From an uncultured Prevotellaceae bacterium (GTDB lineage: Bacteria > Bacteroidota > Bacteroidia > Bacteroidales > Bacteroidaceae): a stretch of 64,000 bases of DNA. The notes below the pieces were generated by a model that saw only the letters and a program-made list of their open reading frames with translations, ran no database searches and was not told the origin of the DNA. The stretch spans positions 1 through 64,000 of the forward strand of contig CAMWQU010000002.1 in the NCBI GenBank assembly GCA_947176535.1, read 5' to 3'. The position numbers and the translations under genes are program-made. This document shows, in pieces, positions 38,143-48,929 of this stretch (positions are counted from its first letter, which is position 1; every line of letters begins with the position of its first letter).

Positions 38143-39468
38143 ATGAAGAAGTTTTGGAAATCACTTATGTTTGCAGCCCTCGGCGTATTCGCCCTATCGA
38201 GCTGCGAAGATGTTCCCGCACCCTATCCCAATCCGGGTACCATAGGCGGAACAACCGGCGAAGAACAGCCTGCCGTTGAACCCGCCGGTCAGGGCACATT
38301 GGCAGACCCTTGGAATGTGGCTGCCGCCAATCAGGCTTGCGCCTCACTGCAACAGAGTAACAGCAGTGCGACGTACCTTACGGATGAGATTTATGTAAAG
38401 GGCATCATCTCTGCCATCACGGAAATCGACAACGGCAGCTACGGTAATGCCACTTACTACATCTCCGACAACGGCACAACGGCCAATCAACTGGAAGTGT
38501 ATCGCGGATATTACCTGAACGGCAACAAATTCACGGCAGCCGACCAAATCAAGGTTGGCGACGAGGTTGTCGTAGTGGGCAAATTGCAAAACTGGCTCGG
38601 TACCTACGAGTTTACGCAGGGCAGCAAGTTGGTCAGCATCAACGGAAAATCCGAACCCGGAACACCCGACATACCTGCCGGTGAGCCCAAGGGCGACGGC
38701 ACGGAAGCCAATCCGTTCAATCCCGCAGGCGTAAATGCCTTTATCAAGGCCGGAGACTTTGAGGGCAAGGAAGTTTATATCACCGGTATCATCTGCGACA
38801 ATCCTAACATTGACACAAGTTACGGTAACGCCACGTTCCATATCTCGGAGGACGGCACCAGTGGCAGCGAACAGTTCTACATTTTCCACACAATGGGCTT
38901 CAACGGAGAGAAGATTCCGGCCACTACCTCGCTGAGAAAAGGCAACACGGTAGTCATCCGCAGCACCGTTGTTATTTATAACGGCAGTGTTTATGAGACC
39001 GACGCAAACAAGGGTGTACTGATTTCCGTAAATGGCGAGCAGGCATATGACGAGACGGAAGTTCCCGGCGACGAAGAGGGAGTAATTAAGGCATCTGACT
39101 TTGGACTCGCCGATGCCACAGGCTGGACAAGTATAACCGTTAATGGCGTGACATTCACTCCCGATGGCGGTGGCAACAGCAATACCCCGAAATACTACAA
39201 ATCTGGTACTGCAGTGCGCATGTATCCCAAGAACTCACTGACGATTTCTGCGGAGAAGACTATCTCCAAGATTACCCTTGTCTGCAACGACGGTAGCGTT
39301 GCTAACGGCAATGTCGGTGCAGAACCCGGAAGCGTAAACGTTGCCGACCCCGTCGTTACCATCAGCAATATCAATGCCAAGACAGTGAAGATAACAAACA
39401 ACGATACCACTACAGGCAAGGCTTCTCAGCTCCGTATCGTTTCGTTCGCTATCGTTTACGCCGAATAA
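38143..39468 (+). CDS. Lipoprotein with two OB-fold-like repeats
   Basis: Lipobox LSSCEDVP; two repeats of GTxAxPxNxxxx...EIYVKGIISAITEIDNGSYGNATYYISD / EVYITGIICDNPNIDTSYGNATFHISED. Confidence 0.75.
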   Translation: MKKFWKSLMFAALGVFALSSCEDVPAPYPNPGTIGGTTGEEQPAVEPAGQGTLADPWNVAAANQACASLQQSNSSATYLTDEIYVKGIISAITEIDNGSYGNATYYISDNGTTANQLEVYRGYYLNGNKFTAADQIKVGDEVVVVGKLQNWLGTYEFTQGSKLVSINGKSEPGTPDIPAGEPKGDGTEANPFNPAGVNAFIKAGDFEGKEVYITGIICDNPNIDTSYGNATFHISEDGTSGSEQFYIFHTMGFNGEKIPATTSLRKGNTVVIRSTVVIYNGSVYETDANKGVLISVNGEQAYDETEVPGDEEGVIKASDFGLADATGWTSITVNGVTFTPDGGGNSNTPKYYKSGTAVRMYPKNSLTISAEKTISKITLVCNDGSVANGNVGAEPGSVNVADPVVTISNINAKTVKITNNDTTTGKASQLRIVSFAIVYAE

Positions 39469-39486
39469 ATCCAAGTCATACCCTAT

Positions 39487-39530
39487 AATCTCCCAAACGG
39501 TGCATCGGTCACCGTTTGGGAGATTTTTAT
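39487..39530 (+). terminator. Terminator of the 34576-39468 cluster
   Basis: 16-bp stem AATCTCCCAAACGGTG/CACCGTTTGGGAGATT followed by TTTAT. Confidence 0.85.
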
Positions 39531-39594
39531 GAGTTTTTATGATTTCTCGGCTTAGAATTTGGTCAGAATAATTATTTATCGTATCTTTGCACTC

Positions 39595-39635
39595 CGAATA
39601 GTGGGCTTCATGCCGTGTTACCAACGCTATTCAAT
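39595..39635 (+). promoter_or_regulatory. Candidate L31 ribosomal-protein leader
   Basis: Starts just after a TATCTTTG -7 box (39582-39589); GAATAGTG/CGCTATTC outer stem enclosing GGC-TTCAT-GCC hairpin, upstream of L31. Confidence 0.4.
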
Positions 39636-39674
39636 GACAAACAACGAAATAAGAACAAATAAAAAGATACAAAA

Positions 39675-39926
39675 ATGAAAAAGGAACTTCATCCCGAAAA
39701 CTATCGTCCCGTCGTGTTCAAAGACATGAGTAACGGCGATATGTTCCTCAGCCGCTCTACTTGCAAAACTACAGAAACCGTAGAATTTGAGGGCGAAACC
39801 TATCCCGTAGTGAAACTGGAAATCTCTAACACGTCACACCCTTTCTATACGGGTAAGTCGAAGTTGGTGGACACCGCAGGACGTGTAGACAAGTTCATGA
39901 GCCGCTACGCCAAGACGCGCAAGTAA
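39675..39926 (+). CDS. rpmE2: 50S ribosomal protein L31 type B
   Basis: [57 protein letters not shown]. Confidence 0.95.
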   Translation: MKKELHPENYRPVVFKDMSNGDMFLSRSTCKTTETVEFEGETYPVVKLEISNTSHPFYTGKSKLVDTAGRVDKFMSRYAKTRK

Positions 39927-39964
39927 GAGCGCACGGTTTAGGAAACCAAAAACAGCACAAACAA

Positions 39965-40012
39965 AAAGTGTGCAGACAAAAGGAGAGGAGTCCCTTGTCT
40001 GCACACTTTCTT
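39965..40012 (+). terminator. Terminator after L31
   Basis: 15-bp stem AAAGTGTGCAGACAA/TTGTCTGCACACTTT. Confidence 0.75.
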
Positions 40013-40037
40013 TGCAACCCACTAAAAACGACCTTTC

Positions 40038-40961
40038 ATGAAAAACCTCTCACGGCTACTGTTCCTGTTCCTCACGCTCACTGCCGCCATTGCTGCCTGC
40101 AACGATGACGACGACGAACCCGTATTCAAGGATTCCACAAACATCAACACCAATGCCTCACTGCCGAGCATCAACGGAGTGGCCGATGACAAAACTACGA
40201 ATATCAGGGCGGTGGCTGCTCGTCTGGAAATGCCTCGCCTACGGAACACCGGAAACAATCTCTTTCTTGTGCACAGCATACCGGGCCGCGACATTAACTA
40301 TTGCGTGGAATGGGATTGCTCGCTGAAAACACAGCGGTGGTCGGCTTACAGATGGGACAAAAGCAACTCTGACGGGTATGTCGGGCGCTCGGATGAGTTT
40401 CAGGAAGACCCGCTGATTCCCCTCCCCTACCGCACTACATTAGAGGATCACAAACGTAACGGCCATGACAGGGGACATATCGTAGCCAGTGGCGACAGAC
40501 AGCGTTCTATACAGGAAAACGAACAGACGTTTTACCTGAGTAATATGCACCCACAACTAAACAAATTCAATGCACAGGGCATTTGGCTCAACTTGGAGAA
40601 CCGGATCCGTAACATATACAATAAGGATTCGTTCCGCGATACACTCTACGTGGTGAAGGGCGGCACAATAGATAACGGAAACTACACTTGGGTGAAAGGG
40701 GAAGGTAACGCATTGGTATGCCCGAAATACTTCTTCATGGCTCTGCTCTGCAAGAAAAACAGCGACAGGACAAACGGCGGATATGCGGCTATCGGTTTCT
40801 GGATGGAGCACAAAGCGAATACGGACACGAACTTCAAGAAATATGCCGTCAGCATCGACCGCCTGGAAGAGCTAACGGGCATCGATTTCTTCTGCAACCT
40901 GCCTGATGCCATAGAGGAAGCCGTGGAGAGAGGTTATTCAGACTCGGTATGGAAACTCTGA
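40038..40961 (+). CDS. DNA/RNA non-specific endonuclease lipoprotein
   Basis: Lipobox AIAACNDDD; HDRGHIVASGDR (DRGH motif); NMHPQLNKFNAQGIWLNLENRIR. Confidence 0.93.
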   Translation: MKNLSRLLFLFLTLTAAIAACNDDDDEPVFKDSTNINTNASLPSINGVADDKTTNIRAVAARLEMPRLRNTGNNLFLVHSIPGRDINYCVEWDCSLKTQRWSAYRWDKSNSDGYVGRSDEFQEDPLIPLPYRTTLEDHKRNGHDRGHIVASGDRQRSIQENEQTFYLSNMHPQLNKFNAQGIWLNLENRIRNIYNKDSFRDTLYVVKGGTIDNGNYTWVKGEGNALVCPKYFFMALLCKKNSDRTNGGYAAIGFWMEHKANTDTNFKKYAVSIDRLEELTGIDFFCNLPDAIEEAVERGYSDSVWKL

Positions 40962-41023
40962 AACCTGCTTCCCGGAAAGTTTACAGTTATATACAGAACA
41001 ATTATCTGTTGCGGACTATCAGA

Positions 41024-41668
41024 CTATGACTGTTCGCTTACAAAACGGCTGCCGTTCCACCGATAGCGAAGAACACGAATAAAGCGGCTGACTAATTCTT
41101 TCGCATCACGTTCCAGTTCAGCGGGCGAAAGGGTGAGTGTGAACACCGCCTCGCCGGGCATTGTTGTAACCTCTACGAAACGAAGGTCATCGATATTGCG
41201 CTGAGCAAGCCCCACTTCACGGGAAAGGGAATCGGGTACTTCTGAAAAGAAAGCCGGAGTGGCAGGCTTAGGGAACTCTATTCCGGCAAGCGGCTGCCAG
41301 TCGGCGGAATAGAAGCGCACACTGCTATCGGGAACAGGGGTGAGAACCGTTTGGATAAGGCATACCACCGGGGAATTGTCCTTTGCCTGCAGGAGTTTTA
41401 TTTCCGCCATGCTTGACTTTGAAAGTGTGAGACGCAGATAGTCGTCGGTAAGCGTATCTAACTTAACATAGTCATTGAGGCGGTTGCGAACCTTTGCCTC
41501 CATGGTATTGCTCAGGAAATCCACCATATCGTGCCGGTTATGCTCCGTAAGCAAGGGCAAAATGGAATCGGGCATGGATTGAAAAACTTCGCTCATCGTC
41601 TGGGAACGAAGGGTGAAAAATGAGAACTGAAAGAACAAAAGCAAGACGGCAATACGCTTCATAAACAT
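41024..41668 (-). CDS. DUF3256-like secreted protein
   Basis: Signal peptide; FQSMPDSILPLLTEHNRHDMVDF. Confidence 0.75.
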   Translation of the reverse strand: MFMKRIAVLLLFFQFSFFTLRSQTMSEVFQSMPDSILPLLTEHNRHDMVDFLSNTMEAKVRNRLNDYVKLDTLTDDYLRLTLSKSSMAEIKLLQAKDNSPVVCLIQTVLTPVPDSSVRFYSADWQPLAGIEFPKPATPAFFSEVPDSLSREVGLAQRNIDDLRFVEVTTMPGEAVFTLTLSPAELERDAKELVSRFIRVLRYRWNGSRFVSEQS

Positions 41669-41698
41669 ACACGTTACGTTAATAATCTATATCCTCCC

Positions 41699-42592
41699 CT
41701 ATTGCGCTCCCAAATAAAGGAATATCATACCCAAAAGGACAAGCATAAGGTCGATGACCTTGCTGCGCAGGTTCTTCTCACGAAAGACAAGCGCACCCAC
41801 GGAGAAACTCACCAACACACTGCCTCGCCGTACCATGCTGACGACACTTATCAACGCACCCGGCAGGCTGAGGGCATAAAAGTAGGCTAGGTCGGCCGCA
41901 CTAAGGAATACGCTGATACCGGCTATCCAGAAAAGGGATTTAGAAGAGGCAAAAGAAAGAGGAGACGAGGTGAGATAGAGCATGGTGCCCATGATGGCGC
42001 ACTGATAGAAGGTGAAATAACTTTGTACCGTCAGTCGGTTGAGCCCTACCCCGCCTGCTTCAGGAGCGGCCATTAGGAATTTGTCGTAGAGGCCGCTTAT
42101 GGCACCGAATAGAGCGGCCAGAACCGTAAGCAGAATCCAACGGTTATGACGGAAGTCTATACCCTCTTTCTTGCCGGAACGACTGAGCATATAGAAACTG
42201 AGAATAGCTAACAAGACACCCACCCACTGATAGAGATTGAGTCGTTCGCCAAACAGCAGCAAGGCTCCCAACAGCACCATCACCGGACGTGTGGCATTGA
42301 TGGGGCCGACCAGTGTCAAAGGCAGATTCTTCATGCCATAGTAGCCGCAGAGCCACGAGGACAATACGATTACGCTCTTCAACAGAATATACTTCTGCAC
42401 CTCCCAGCCACCAAAGGGGACATCGGGATGCAACGCCACGGGAAGAAAAAGCAGGCTGCTAAAGAGCGTATTCATAAACAATACGGAGACTACCGCATTG
42501 CCCTGCAGGGCTTTCTTCTTGAAAACGTCGTAGAAGCCCAAGAGAGCCGCACTAAGAAAAGCAAACAGAAGCCAAACCATTCCTCTATCCAT
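41699..42592 (-). CDS. EamA/DMT-family transporter
   Basis: Ten-TM pattern; LPLTLVGPINATRPVMVLLGALLLFGERLN. Confidence 0.85.
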   Translation of the reverse strand: MDRGMVWLLFAFLSAALLGFYDVFKKKALQGNAVVSVLFMNTLFSSLLFLPVALHPDVPFGGWEVQKYILLKSVIVLSSWLCGYYGMKNLPLTLVGPINATRPVMVLLGALLLFGERLNLYQWVGVLLAILSFYMLSRSGKKEGIDFRHNRWILLTVLAALFGAISGLYDKFLMAAPEAGGVGLNRLTVQSYFTFYQCAIMGTMLYLTSSPLSFASSKSLFWIAGISVFLSAADLAYFYALSLPGALISVVSMVRRGSVLVSFSVGALVFREKNLRSKVIDLMLVLLGMIFLYLGAQ

Positions 42593-43364
42593 TCAAGGGT
42601 TCACATTTATCTGCTTTCACCTGCTCCGTATCATCCCCATACCTCACATCTACAAGAAAGAGAGCATGAGCGGGCACACTCTCGCCGGCTGAGCAACGGT
42701 CTTTCTTCTCGATTACCCGGCAGAACTCATCAAGCGTCATGCGCCCTCTGCCGACCTCTACAAGCGTGCCGACAATGGCACGAACCATATTCCGTAAGAA
42801 GCGGTTGGCGGTAATGGTGAACCGCCATTGGCCGGGCTCCACTTCCTCCCACACGGCATTTGTGACGTGACAGAGATTTGTCTTCGTGTCGGTATTCACC
42901 TTGCTGAAACTGGTGAAATCTTCGTAGCAAAGTAATCTGCGGGCAGCGGCATTCATGCACGAGAAGTCGAGTGGAAAAGTAACCTGCCAGCTATAACGCC
43001 GCAGGAACGGGGATTTCTGGGTATGGATAAAATAATGATAGGTGCGCGATGTGGCAGAGAAGCGGGCGTGCATATCCTCCGCAACCGGCCATATACGCTG
43101 CACGGCAATGTCTGGAGGCAGCAGTTTGTTGAGTTTATAGACCATGTTATCGCCGTCCAGCTCCGTCGGAGCATCGAAATGAGCTATCATCATACCGGCA
43201 TGGACTCCGGCGTCCGTGCGGCCGGCTCCTACAACATCCGTAGGCTGACGAAGCAAAACAGACAACGCTTTCTGCAAGGTTTCCTGCACGCTCTGCCCAT
43301 TGGGTTGTATCTGCCACCCGTGATAGGCCGCCCCGTCAAAACTCAACCGGATAAAGTATCTCAT
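42585..43364 (-). CDS. truA: tRNA pseudouridine(38-40) synthase TruA
   Basis: LSFDGAAYHGWQIQPNGQSVQETL; VGAGRTDAGVHA; FLRNMVRAIVGTL. Confidence 0.95.
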   Translation of the reverse strand: MRYFIRLSFDGAAYHGWQIQPNGQSVQETLQKALSVLLRQPTDVVGAGRTDAGVHAGMMIAHFDAPTELDGDNMVYKLNKLLPPDIAVQRIWPVAEDMHARFSATSRTYHYFIHTQKSPFLRRYSWQVTFPLDFSCMNAAARRLLCYEDFTSFSKVNTDTKTNLCHVTNAVWEEVEPGQWRFTITANRFLRNMVRAIVGTLVEVGRGRMTLDEFCRVIEKKDRCSAGESVPAHALFLVDVRYGDDTEQVKADKCEPLNG

Positions 43365-45683
43365 CTATCGGATTAGCTTTTTGCCTTTGCTTATAACCAA
43401 GCGATTCTCCGGCGTTGCCCGACGCCCCGCCACGTTATATTCCTTTCGAGAAAGAATATTCACACACGTTTTGCCTTCCGCCGCATCAGGGTCTTGAATC
43501 GCACCGATACCATCCGGGGCCTGATAACTGCTCATCTGCACATCATCCATATTCGACCGTTTGGAATTGGAAGAGCCATTGTTTACGAAGCGTAGACGTA
43601 TGTCACCCGGCACATCAAGTTTATAACCATAGCGCTGCCAAGTCCCCATTTCGATGTTCTCGACTACTGCGGTCCATGTATTTCCGCCATCGGTGGAGTA
43701 ATAAACGGACAACTTCACGCCGCTATCGTTCCGGTATCGACCTGCATAGAACCAAAGCGAGTCACAACCTTCCGTTTTATCAGTCTGCTGCTCAATAGAG
43801 CCTTTTCCGCGTAAGCGCACACTGCGGCCGTCATTCCGGTTGTCATCGGCAACGGGATAGGCATCGCTCATCTTCCACGTCGCAGCCGTGCAGGCTATCG
43901 TACTCTCGGCATATCCGTTCTTGCTCCCCGTCTCGAAGTCCTCAAAGAACGCCTTTGCGGCATCCACCGAGGCCGTCAGGGTGACAATCTTTTCCTCCAC
44001 GCCTTTTGTACTCAATACCATTTCGCTTTCATAGTCGCCTTCCTCTTTCACGGCTCCCATGCGCACAAGAAATTTCTGTTCTTTACCTTTCAGCGTCAGT
44101 GTCTGCGTCCATTCCTCGCCATCTTCACTGACCTCAAAAGGAGCATCCAACGAAACATTAGTAATGTCTTCGGGAACTGAAAGTGCCGTAACAGTAACTT
44201 CCACTGCCCGACTGACCTTGCCGGGTTCTGCGGTGAACGCTATCGAAGAGGGAGAAACAGAGAAAACGGGAGTTATCTCCGGCATCCTCACGCTCACCTC
44301 GTTAGACGAGACCTTCAGTTCATCGTCCTCTATAATCGAAACCGTATAATAATAAGTCGTATTAGCCTGCAGACCCGTCACCTGATAACTGTTCGCCGTC
44401 GTGGTGAAAGTTTTGAAAGGCTTGTGCTCGCCATCACTGCTCTTGGTATAAACATCAAGCGTGTACACGGCTCCCGGCTGATAGTTCATCCAGTTTGCCG
44501 TAAAACGGCGAGAAGAAGGCGTACAGAGAATGTCCGTGGCATCATAAGCCGGTATGCCATCCACAAAAGACACACTCAGCGTGTCCGTCTGCAGAAAACC
44601 ATCTCCGCAAATAGTAAGTATCGTTTTATACGCTCCGGCCGTCAGGGGCTTTATTCGCAAAGGAACGGCATATCCGTCCTCAAGTTGCACACTGTCTATC
44701 CGGGACGTCCCGAACTCAAAAACGGCATCGTCCACGGCAAGCGTAAGCCCGCCGGGAATATTGCGCCCACGCAGCACCAGCAGCGTGTCCAGGCCTCTGC
44801 TCAAGGCTTGCAATCCATAGTCGATGCGAACCCGCGAGGCCGGAACGAACAGTTCCCGCTCCGTAGAATGAGGATTGACGTAAAACTTATATTCCGTACT
44901 GTCGCCCCAGATGTATTCACACAATTGGGGATAATCGACAAAAGGGTTGCGGTTGCCCTGAATGCCGTAGATGACCTCATTACGCTCCTTTTCTATCTCG
45001 TCCACCGGATCGTTTTTGGCCCACTGAAGCATCAGATTATAGACCCAGGGCTGCATAGTGGGCCACAGCGAACCGTCTACCGTAAGCCAACCCTCTTTTG
45101 TCATCCAAAGATCAGCCATGTGCTGATAGCAGGTAGCCATGTAGAAGTATGTACGGGCAAAGTCACCTTTCCACTCGTCAGCCGGCTCCCAAACGGTAAT
45201 AAGGGAATCGGCACGATAGGCTGTAGATTTTCCGACCTTGGTCACACCGTTATCATACACCACATCACCATCCACAAAACCAATCGGATTGTTACTTTTT
45301 CTCCCATTAGCGGAGGCATCGGACGGGTACAGATTAAATAGGTCACAATAAGCATTGTTCACGATATGTCCCCACCAACTGTTGGCCCAGATGTGCTCAA
45401 TATTCATGTTCGGGACGGCCGTTTTGTTTTCGTTAAACAGCCGTCGCTCGTTACTGTAACGGTCACGGACGGAACCGTCCTCCAATCTGTCGGCCGCATA
45501 AAAGCCGGCCCACGTATAACCTTCACCCTTTCCGCCGTAGTTCAAGACCGAGGCAGGGTGAATCAGGTCGTGCAGGGCAGTCTTCAGTTCGGCCTTCCGC
45601 AGGCCCTCCACACTACGATAATACCCCGTCTGAGCATAAGCCAGACAGGGTATGAACAAAAGGTATAGGATTATGCGGCGCAT
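43365..45683 (-). CDS. Secreted endonuclease I-family protein with Fn3-like and T9SS-like C-terminal regions
   Basis: [39 protein letters not shown]; Fn3-like [20 protein letters not shown]-terminus [24 protein letters not shown]. Confidence 0.88.
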   Translation of the reverse strand: MRRIILYLLFIPCLAYAQTGYYRSVEGLRKAELKTALHDLIHPASVLNYGGKGEGYTWAGFYAADRLEDGSVRDRYSNERRLFNENKTAVPNMNIEHIWANSWWGHIVNNAYCDLFNLYPSDASANGRKSNNPIGFVDGDVVYDNGVTKVGKSTAYRADSLITVWEPADEWKGDFARTYFYMATCYQHMADLWMTKEGWLTVDGSLWPTMQPWVYNLMLQWAKNDPVDEIEKERNEVIYGIQGNRNPFVDYPQLCEYIWGDSTEYKFYVNPHSTERELFVPASRVRIDYGLQALSRGLDTLLVLRGRNIPGGLTLAVDDAVFEFGTSRIDSVQLEDGYAVPLRIKPLTAGAYKTILTICGDGFLQTDTLSVSFVDGIPAYDATDILCTPSSRRFTANWMNYQPGAVYTLDVYTKSSDGEHKPFKTFTTTANSYQVTGLQANTTYYYTVSIIEDDELKVSSNEVSVRMPEITPVFSVSPSSIAFTAEPGKVSRAVEVTVTALSVPEDITNVSLDAPFEVSEDGEEWTQTLTLKGKEQKFLVRMGAVKEEGDYESEMVLSTKGVEEKIVTLTASVDAAKAFFEDFETGSKNGYAESTIACTAATWKMSDAYPVADDNRNDGRSVRLRGKGSIEQQTDKTEGCDSLWFYAGRYRNDSGVKLSVYYSTDGGNTWTAVVENIEMGTWQRYGYKLDVPGDIRLRFVNNGSSNSKRSNMDDVQMSSYQAPDGIGAIQDPDAAEGKTCVNILSRKEYNVAGRRATPENRLVISKGKKLIR

Positions 45684-47374
45684 AGCAACAGAATAATGAG
45701 TTGGGCTGTCAGGATGCGCAGGAACATACTAAGCGGATAAACCGTGCTATATCCTACCGCCGGGGCGTCGTTATTCGCCGTCTGCGTAGCGTAAGCCAGT
45801 GCCGGAGGGTCTGTCGTAGAACCGGCTATCAGCCCCATCAGCGTGAAGTAGTTCAACTTATAGCGCAACCGTGCGATGCAACCGACAATCAAGATAGGAA
45901 TAACGGTAATGAGGAATCCACACCATACGTAAGTCAGTCCGTCACCGGAAACTACGGTATCCCAGAATGAAGCACCGGCCTTTATGCCCACACTGGCAAG
46001 GAACAGCACAAGACCGATTTCGCGCAACATGAGGTTGGCACTTGTTGTGGTGTAAGTAACCATGTGTGCCCGATAGCCGAAACGGCCCACCAGTATGGCC
46101 ACAATCAGCGGCCCGCCTGCCAGACCCAGCTTGACGGGAGTGGGGATTCCGGGGATGGCAATGGGCATCATTCCGAAGATTATACCCACAAAGATACCTA
46201 CAAAGATGGCGGACAGATTGGGATGCTCAAGGCTTTTCACCGAGTTACCCATCATCGAGGCAACCCGATCCACAGCATCCTCCGGCCCCACAACTACAAT
46301 CTTATCACCCACCTGCATGTGCAGGTTACGATCTGCGTAAAGGTTCATGCCGTTACGACGGATGCGCGTCACGTTCACACCATATACAGAGCTGAAGTGC
46401 AGCGAACCGAATGTCTTACCGTTCATGCTGGGCTGCGTCACAAGTATGTGTTTGCTTACCAAAGGTACATCCTGTTCCTCCCATTCCACCTCACAAGGTT
46501 CGCCGATAAAGGCCGTGATGGCCTCCGCAGCATCCTGAGCGCACACGATGAACATCCGGTCACCCACATGCAACACAGTATCGCGGTTAGGTATTGAAAC
46601 GTGGCCTTCGTGCAGGATGCGTGAGACCACGAAGTCGCGGCCGAGGAATTGACTTACCTGCAACAGCGTGCGGTCGCTCAACGCCGGGTTCTTCACCTCC
46701 AACGTCATCTTATGAGGCTTGGCATGCGGATTCTCGGCCCGCTCCTGCTCTATCTGCTCCTGCTCTTTTTTCAGCTTGACGCTACAAATCATGCGGATAG
46801 CAATGGTTGCGAGGATAATGCCCACCACACCGAGGGGATAAGCGCAGGCGTAACCGTTGGCAATGGGGGGAGCATCGGTGCCGAAGACGGTAGAACAGGC
46901 TTCGTTGGCGGCACCCAGACCGGGCGTATTGGTGATGGCTCCGCAAAGAACACCAACCATCATTGCCAGATTCCGGGCATTCTGACCGACAATGGGCCCG
47001 CCTTCCCAGAAAATCAGAAAGAACAGACCGATGGTGCATGCCACATTGAGCAGCACGATGCTGGCTGCCAGCAGATTCATCTTGATGCCGGCATCACGCA
47101 GGCTCTCAAAGAAACCGGGCCCCACCTGCAGACCGATACAATAGACAAACAGGATAAGACCAAAATCCTGAACGTAGGTGAGGATATTGGTTGTTCCGGT
47201 CAGTTCTAAATGTCCTGCCAGAATACCGGCAAAGAGAACAAAGGTGACACCCAACGAGATTCCTCCGATTTTGATTCGCCCCAAAGCGATACCTATCGAA
47301 ATCACTAACGCATACAGCAATACGATATGCGCGATGGAATCGTTGTCTGTAAAGAGATTTATTAACCAATCCAT
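45671..47374 (-). CDS. Putative transporter (AspT/YidE family) with TrkA-C domains
   Basis: Two membrane halves separated by TrkA-C-like regions; [16 protein letters not shown]. Confidence 0.88.
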   Translation of the reverse strand: MDWLINLFTDNDSIAHIVLLYALVISIGIALGRIKIGGISLGVTFVLFAGILAGHLELTGTTNILTYVQDFGLILFVYCIGLQVGPGFFESLRDAGIKMNLLAASIVLLNVACTIGLFFLIFWEGGPIVGQNARNLAMMVGVLCGAITNTPGLGAANEACSTVFGTDAPPIANGYACAYPLGVVGIILATIAIRMICSVKLKKEQEQIEQERAENPHAKPHKMTLEVKNPALSDRTLLQVSQFLGRDFVVSRILHEGHVSIPNRDTVLHVGDRMFIVCAQDAAEAITAFIGEPCEVEWEEQDVPLVSKHILVTQPSMNGKTFGSLHFSSVYGVNVTRIRRNGMNLYADRNLHMQVGDKIVVVGPEDAVDRVASMMGNSVKSLEHPNLSAIFVGIFVGIIFGMMPIAIPGIPTPVKLGLAGGPLIVAILVGRFGYRAHMVTYTTTSANLMLREIGLVLFLASVGIKAGASFWDTVVSGDGLTYVWCGFLITVIPILIVGCIARLRYKLNYFTLMGLIAGSTTDPPALAYATQTANNDAPAVGYSTVYPLSMFLRILTAQLIILLLCAA

Positions 47375-47530
47375 TTGCTTTATGATTTTTTTAATTTACG
47401 GGCACAAAGATACAAATAAGCGGGTAAAGTGCCAAACACGTTCGATATTTTTCGATTGAATGGCCCGTATTGACAGGAAAACGTAAAGGAATCCCCGGGA
47501 ATATCCGGGCCGCTTCGACCGGAGAACTTG

Positions 47531-47604
47531 TTTATTCGGTCGCGACCGGTTAATTATTCAAAGGTGAGCGAATAATTAACCGGTCGCCTCTGAATAATAT
47601 AGTC
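47531..47604. repeat. Palindromic repeat family 2, copy 1
   Basis: 18-bp perfect stem GCGACCGGTTAATTATTC (47542-47559)/GAATAATTAACCGGTCGC (47570-47587), loop AAAGGTGAGC. Confidence 0.9.
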
Positions 47605-47658
47605 CTGCGGTTGTCCGGGAACATCGCAACGGTTATAGAAAGTCCAGGAATGTAGGGA

Positions 47659-48918
47659 TTAGCAGAAGAAATCGGGCAGTGGCTCGGTCGGGTTGTACGT
47701 GGTGCGGATGCGCCACTCCTGCGGGTAAAGATTATTAAGACGGGTGACTACACTTTTGGCCAGACCGAGGGGAAGACCGCGATAGGTGACAGCAACAAGT
47801 CCACGAGGAGCAGGAATGTGCAGAGCCTCGCGGCGCAGATAACTGATGGCCTGAGGGTAGGATAAGTCTAATCGAGCTTCCGCCATCGAAACGTCGTTCT
47901 GCGATTCGTCCCCTCGGAGATGCGGTTGGGGAAGAAGCGGAGAATCACAATCCGCCGTGTGGGCTATCACGTTCAGCGTTTTTAGAGACCTCAGGGAAAC
48001 CGTCTCAGCCTCGCCGAGCTTACGCAGAGCCGCCATGTAGAGGCCTTCACCACGGTCACGTCCGGGAAAGAAATGGCGTTCTTCCAACAACTGGAACCCA
48101 TATTCGGACATAAGCCAACGAACTTGGTCTTCATCCTCGTAACGGTTGAAAGTGCAAGTGCTGTAAATGAGCAGGCCGCCGGGCTTCAGCGTCGGAACGA
48201 TGTTGGTGAGAATATCTCGTTGCCGTTCGACACATTGGCGAACGTTTTCCAAGCTCCATTCACGGATGGCCGTAGCATCCTTACGGAACATGCCTTCACC
48301 GGAACAGGGCACATCTGTAAGGATGAGATGGAAGGCATCGTGCAGGTGCGAAAAGTCCGAAGGATAGTTCTGCGTGACATAGCAGTTGGGATAGCCCCAC
48401 TTCAAGATATTTTCGGCCAGCACACTGGCGCGCTTGCGGATGGGTTCATTGGAAACGAGCAAACTGCGTTCGGGCAGATGAGCGGCCAACAAAGTGCTCT
48501 TGCCGCCGGGTGCGGCACAAAGGTCGAGAGCAGCAATAGGCTGCTTGCCATCATCGCCTAAATACTTCCGCAACATCTCGGCCAAGTACATCGACGAGGC
48601 ATCCTGAACATAATAAACTCCGGCATGAAAGAGGGGGTCGAAAGTGAAAGCCTTACGCTCTGAAAGATAATAAGCGTCGGGACACCAAGGTACAGGGTCG
48701 CCCAACGGTTCGCGATTCAACGTCAGTTGGGCTGCCTTGCGCGGATTGAAACGCACGGCGATTGTGGGCGGCTGCAGAAGTCCGTCCAACAAAGCATCTG
48801 CATCCGCCTCATTCAAATGCGAACGCATCAAGGTTATGAAATCCTGAGGTAACATCACCCGCTCTGCCGAATCCCGGGAAGCAAAGGACGCATCCGGAGT
48901 TTGCTGTTCTTTCGCCAT
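47659..48918 (-). CDS. rRNA (cytosine-C5)-methyltransferase (RsmB/RsmF/NOL1 family)
   Basis: ALDLCAAPGGKSTLLAAHL; LTDVPCSGEGMFRKD; LIYSTCTFNRYEDEDQV. Confidence 0.93.
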   Translation of the reverse strand: MAKEQQTPDASFASRDSAERVMLPQDFITLMRSHLNEADADALLDGLLQPPTIAVRFNPRKAAQLTLNREPLGDPVPWCPDAYYLSERKAFTFDPLFHAGVYYVQDASSMYLAEMLRKYLGDDGKQPIAALDLCAAPGGKSTLLAAHLPERSLLVSNEPIRKRASVLAENILKWGYPNCYVTQNYPSDFSHLHDAFHLILTDVPCSGEGMFRKDATAIREWSLENVRQCVERQRDILTNIVPTLKPGGLLIYSTCTFNRYEDEDQVRWLMSEYGFQLLEERHFFPGRDRGEGLYMAALRKLGEAETVSLRSLKTLNVIAHTADCDSPLLPQPHLRGDESQNDVSMAEARLDLSYPQAISYLRREALHIPAPRGLVAVTYRGLPLGLAKSVVTRLNNLYPQEWRIRTTYNPTEPLPDFFC

Positions 48919-48929
48919 TCTGTGCTTAA

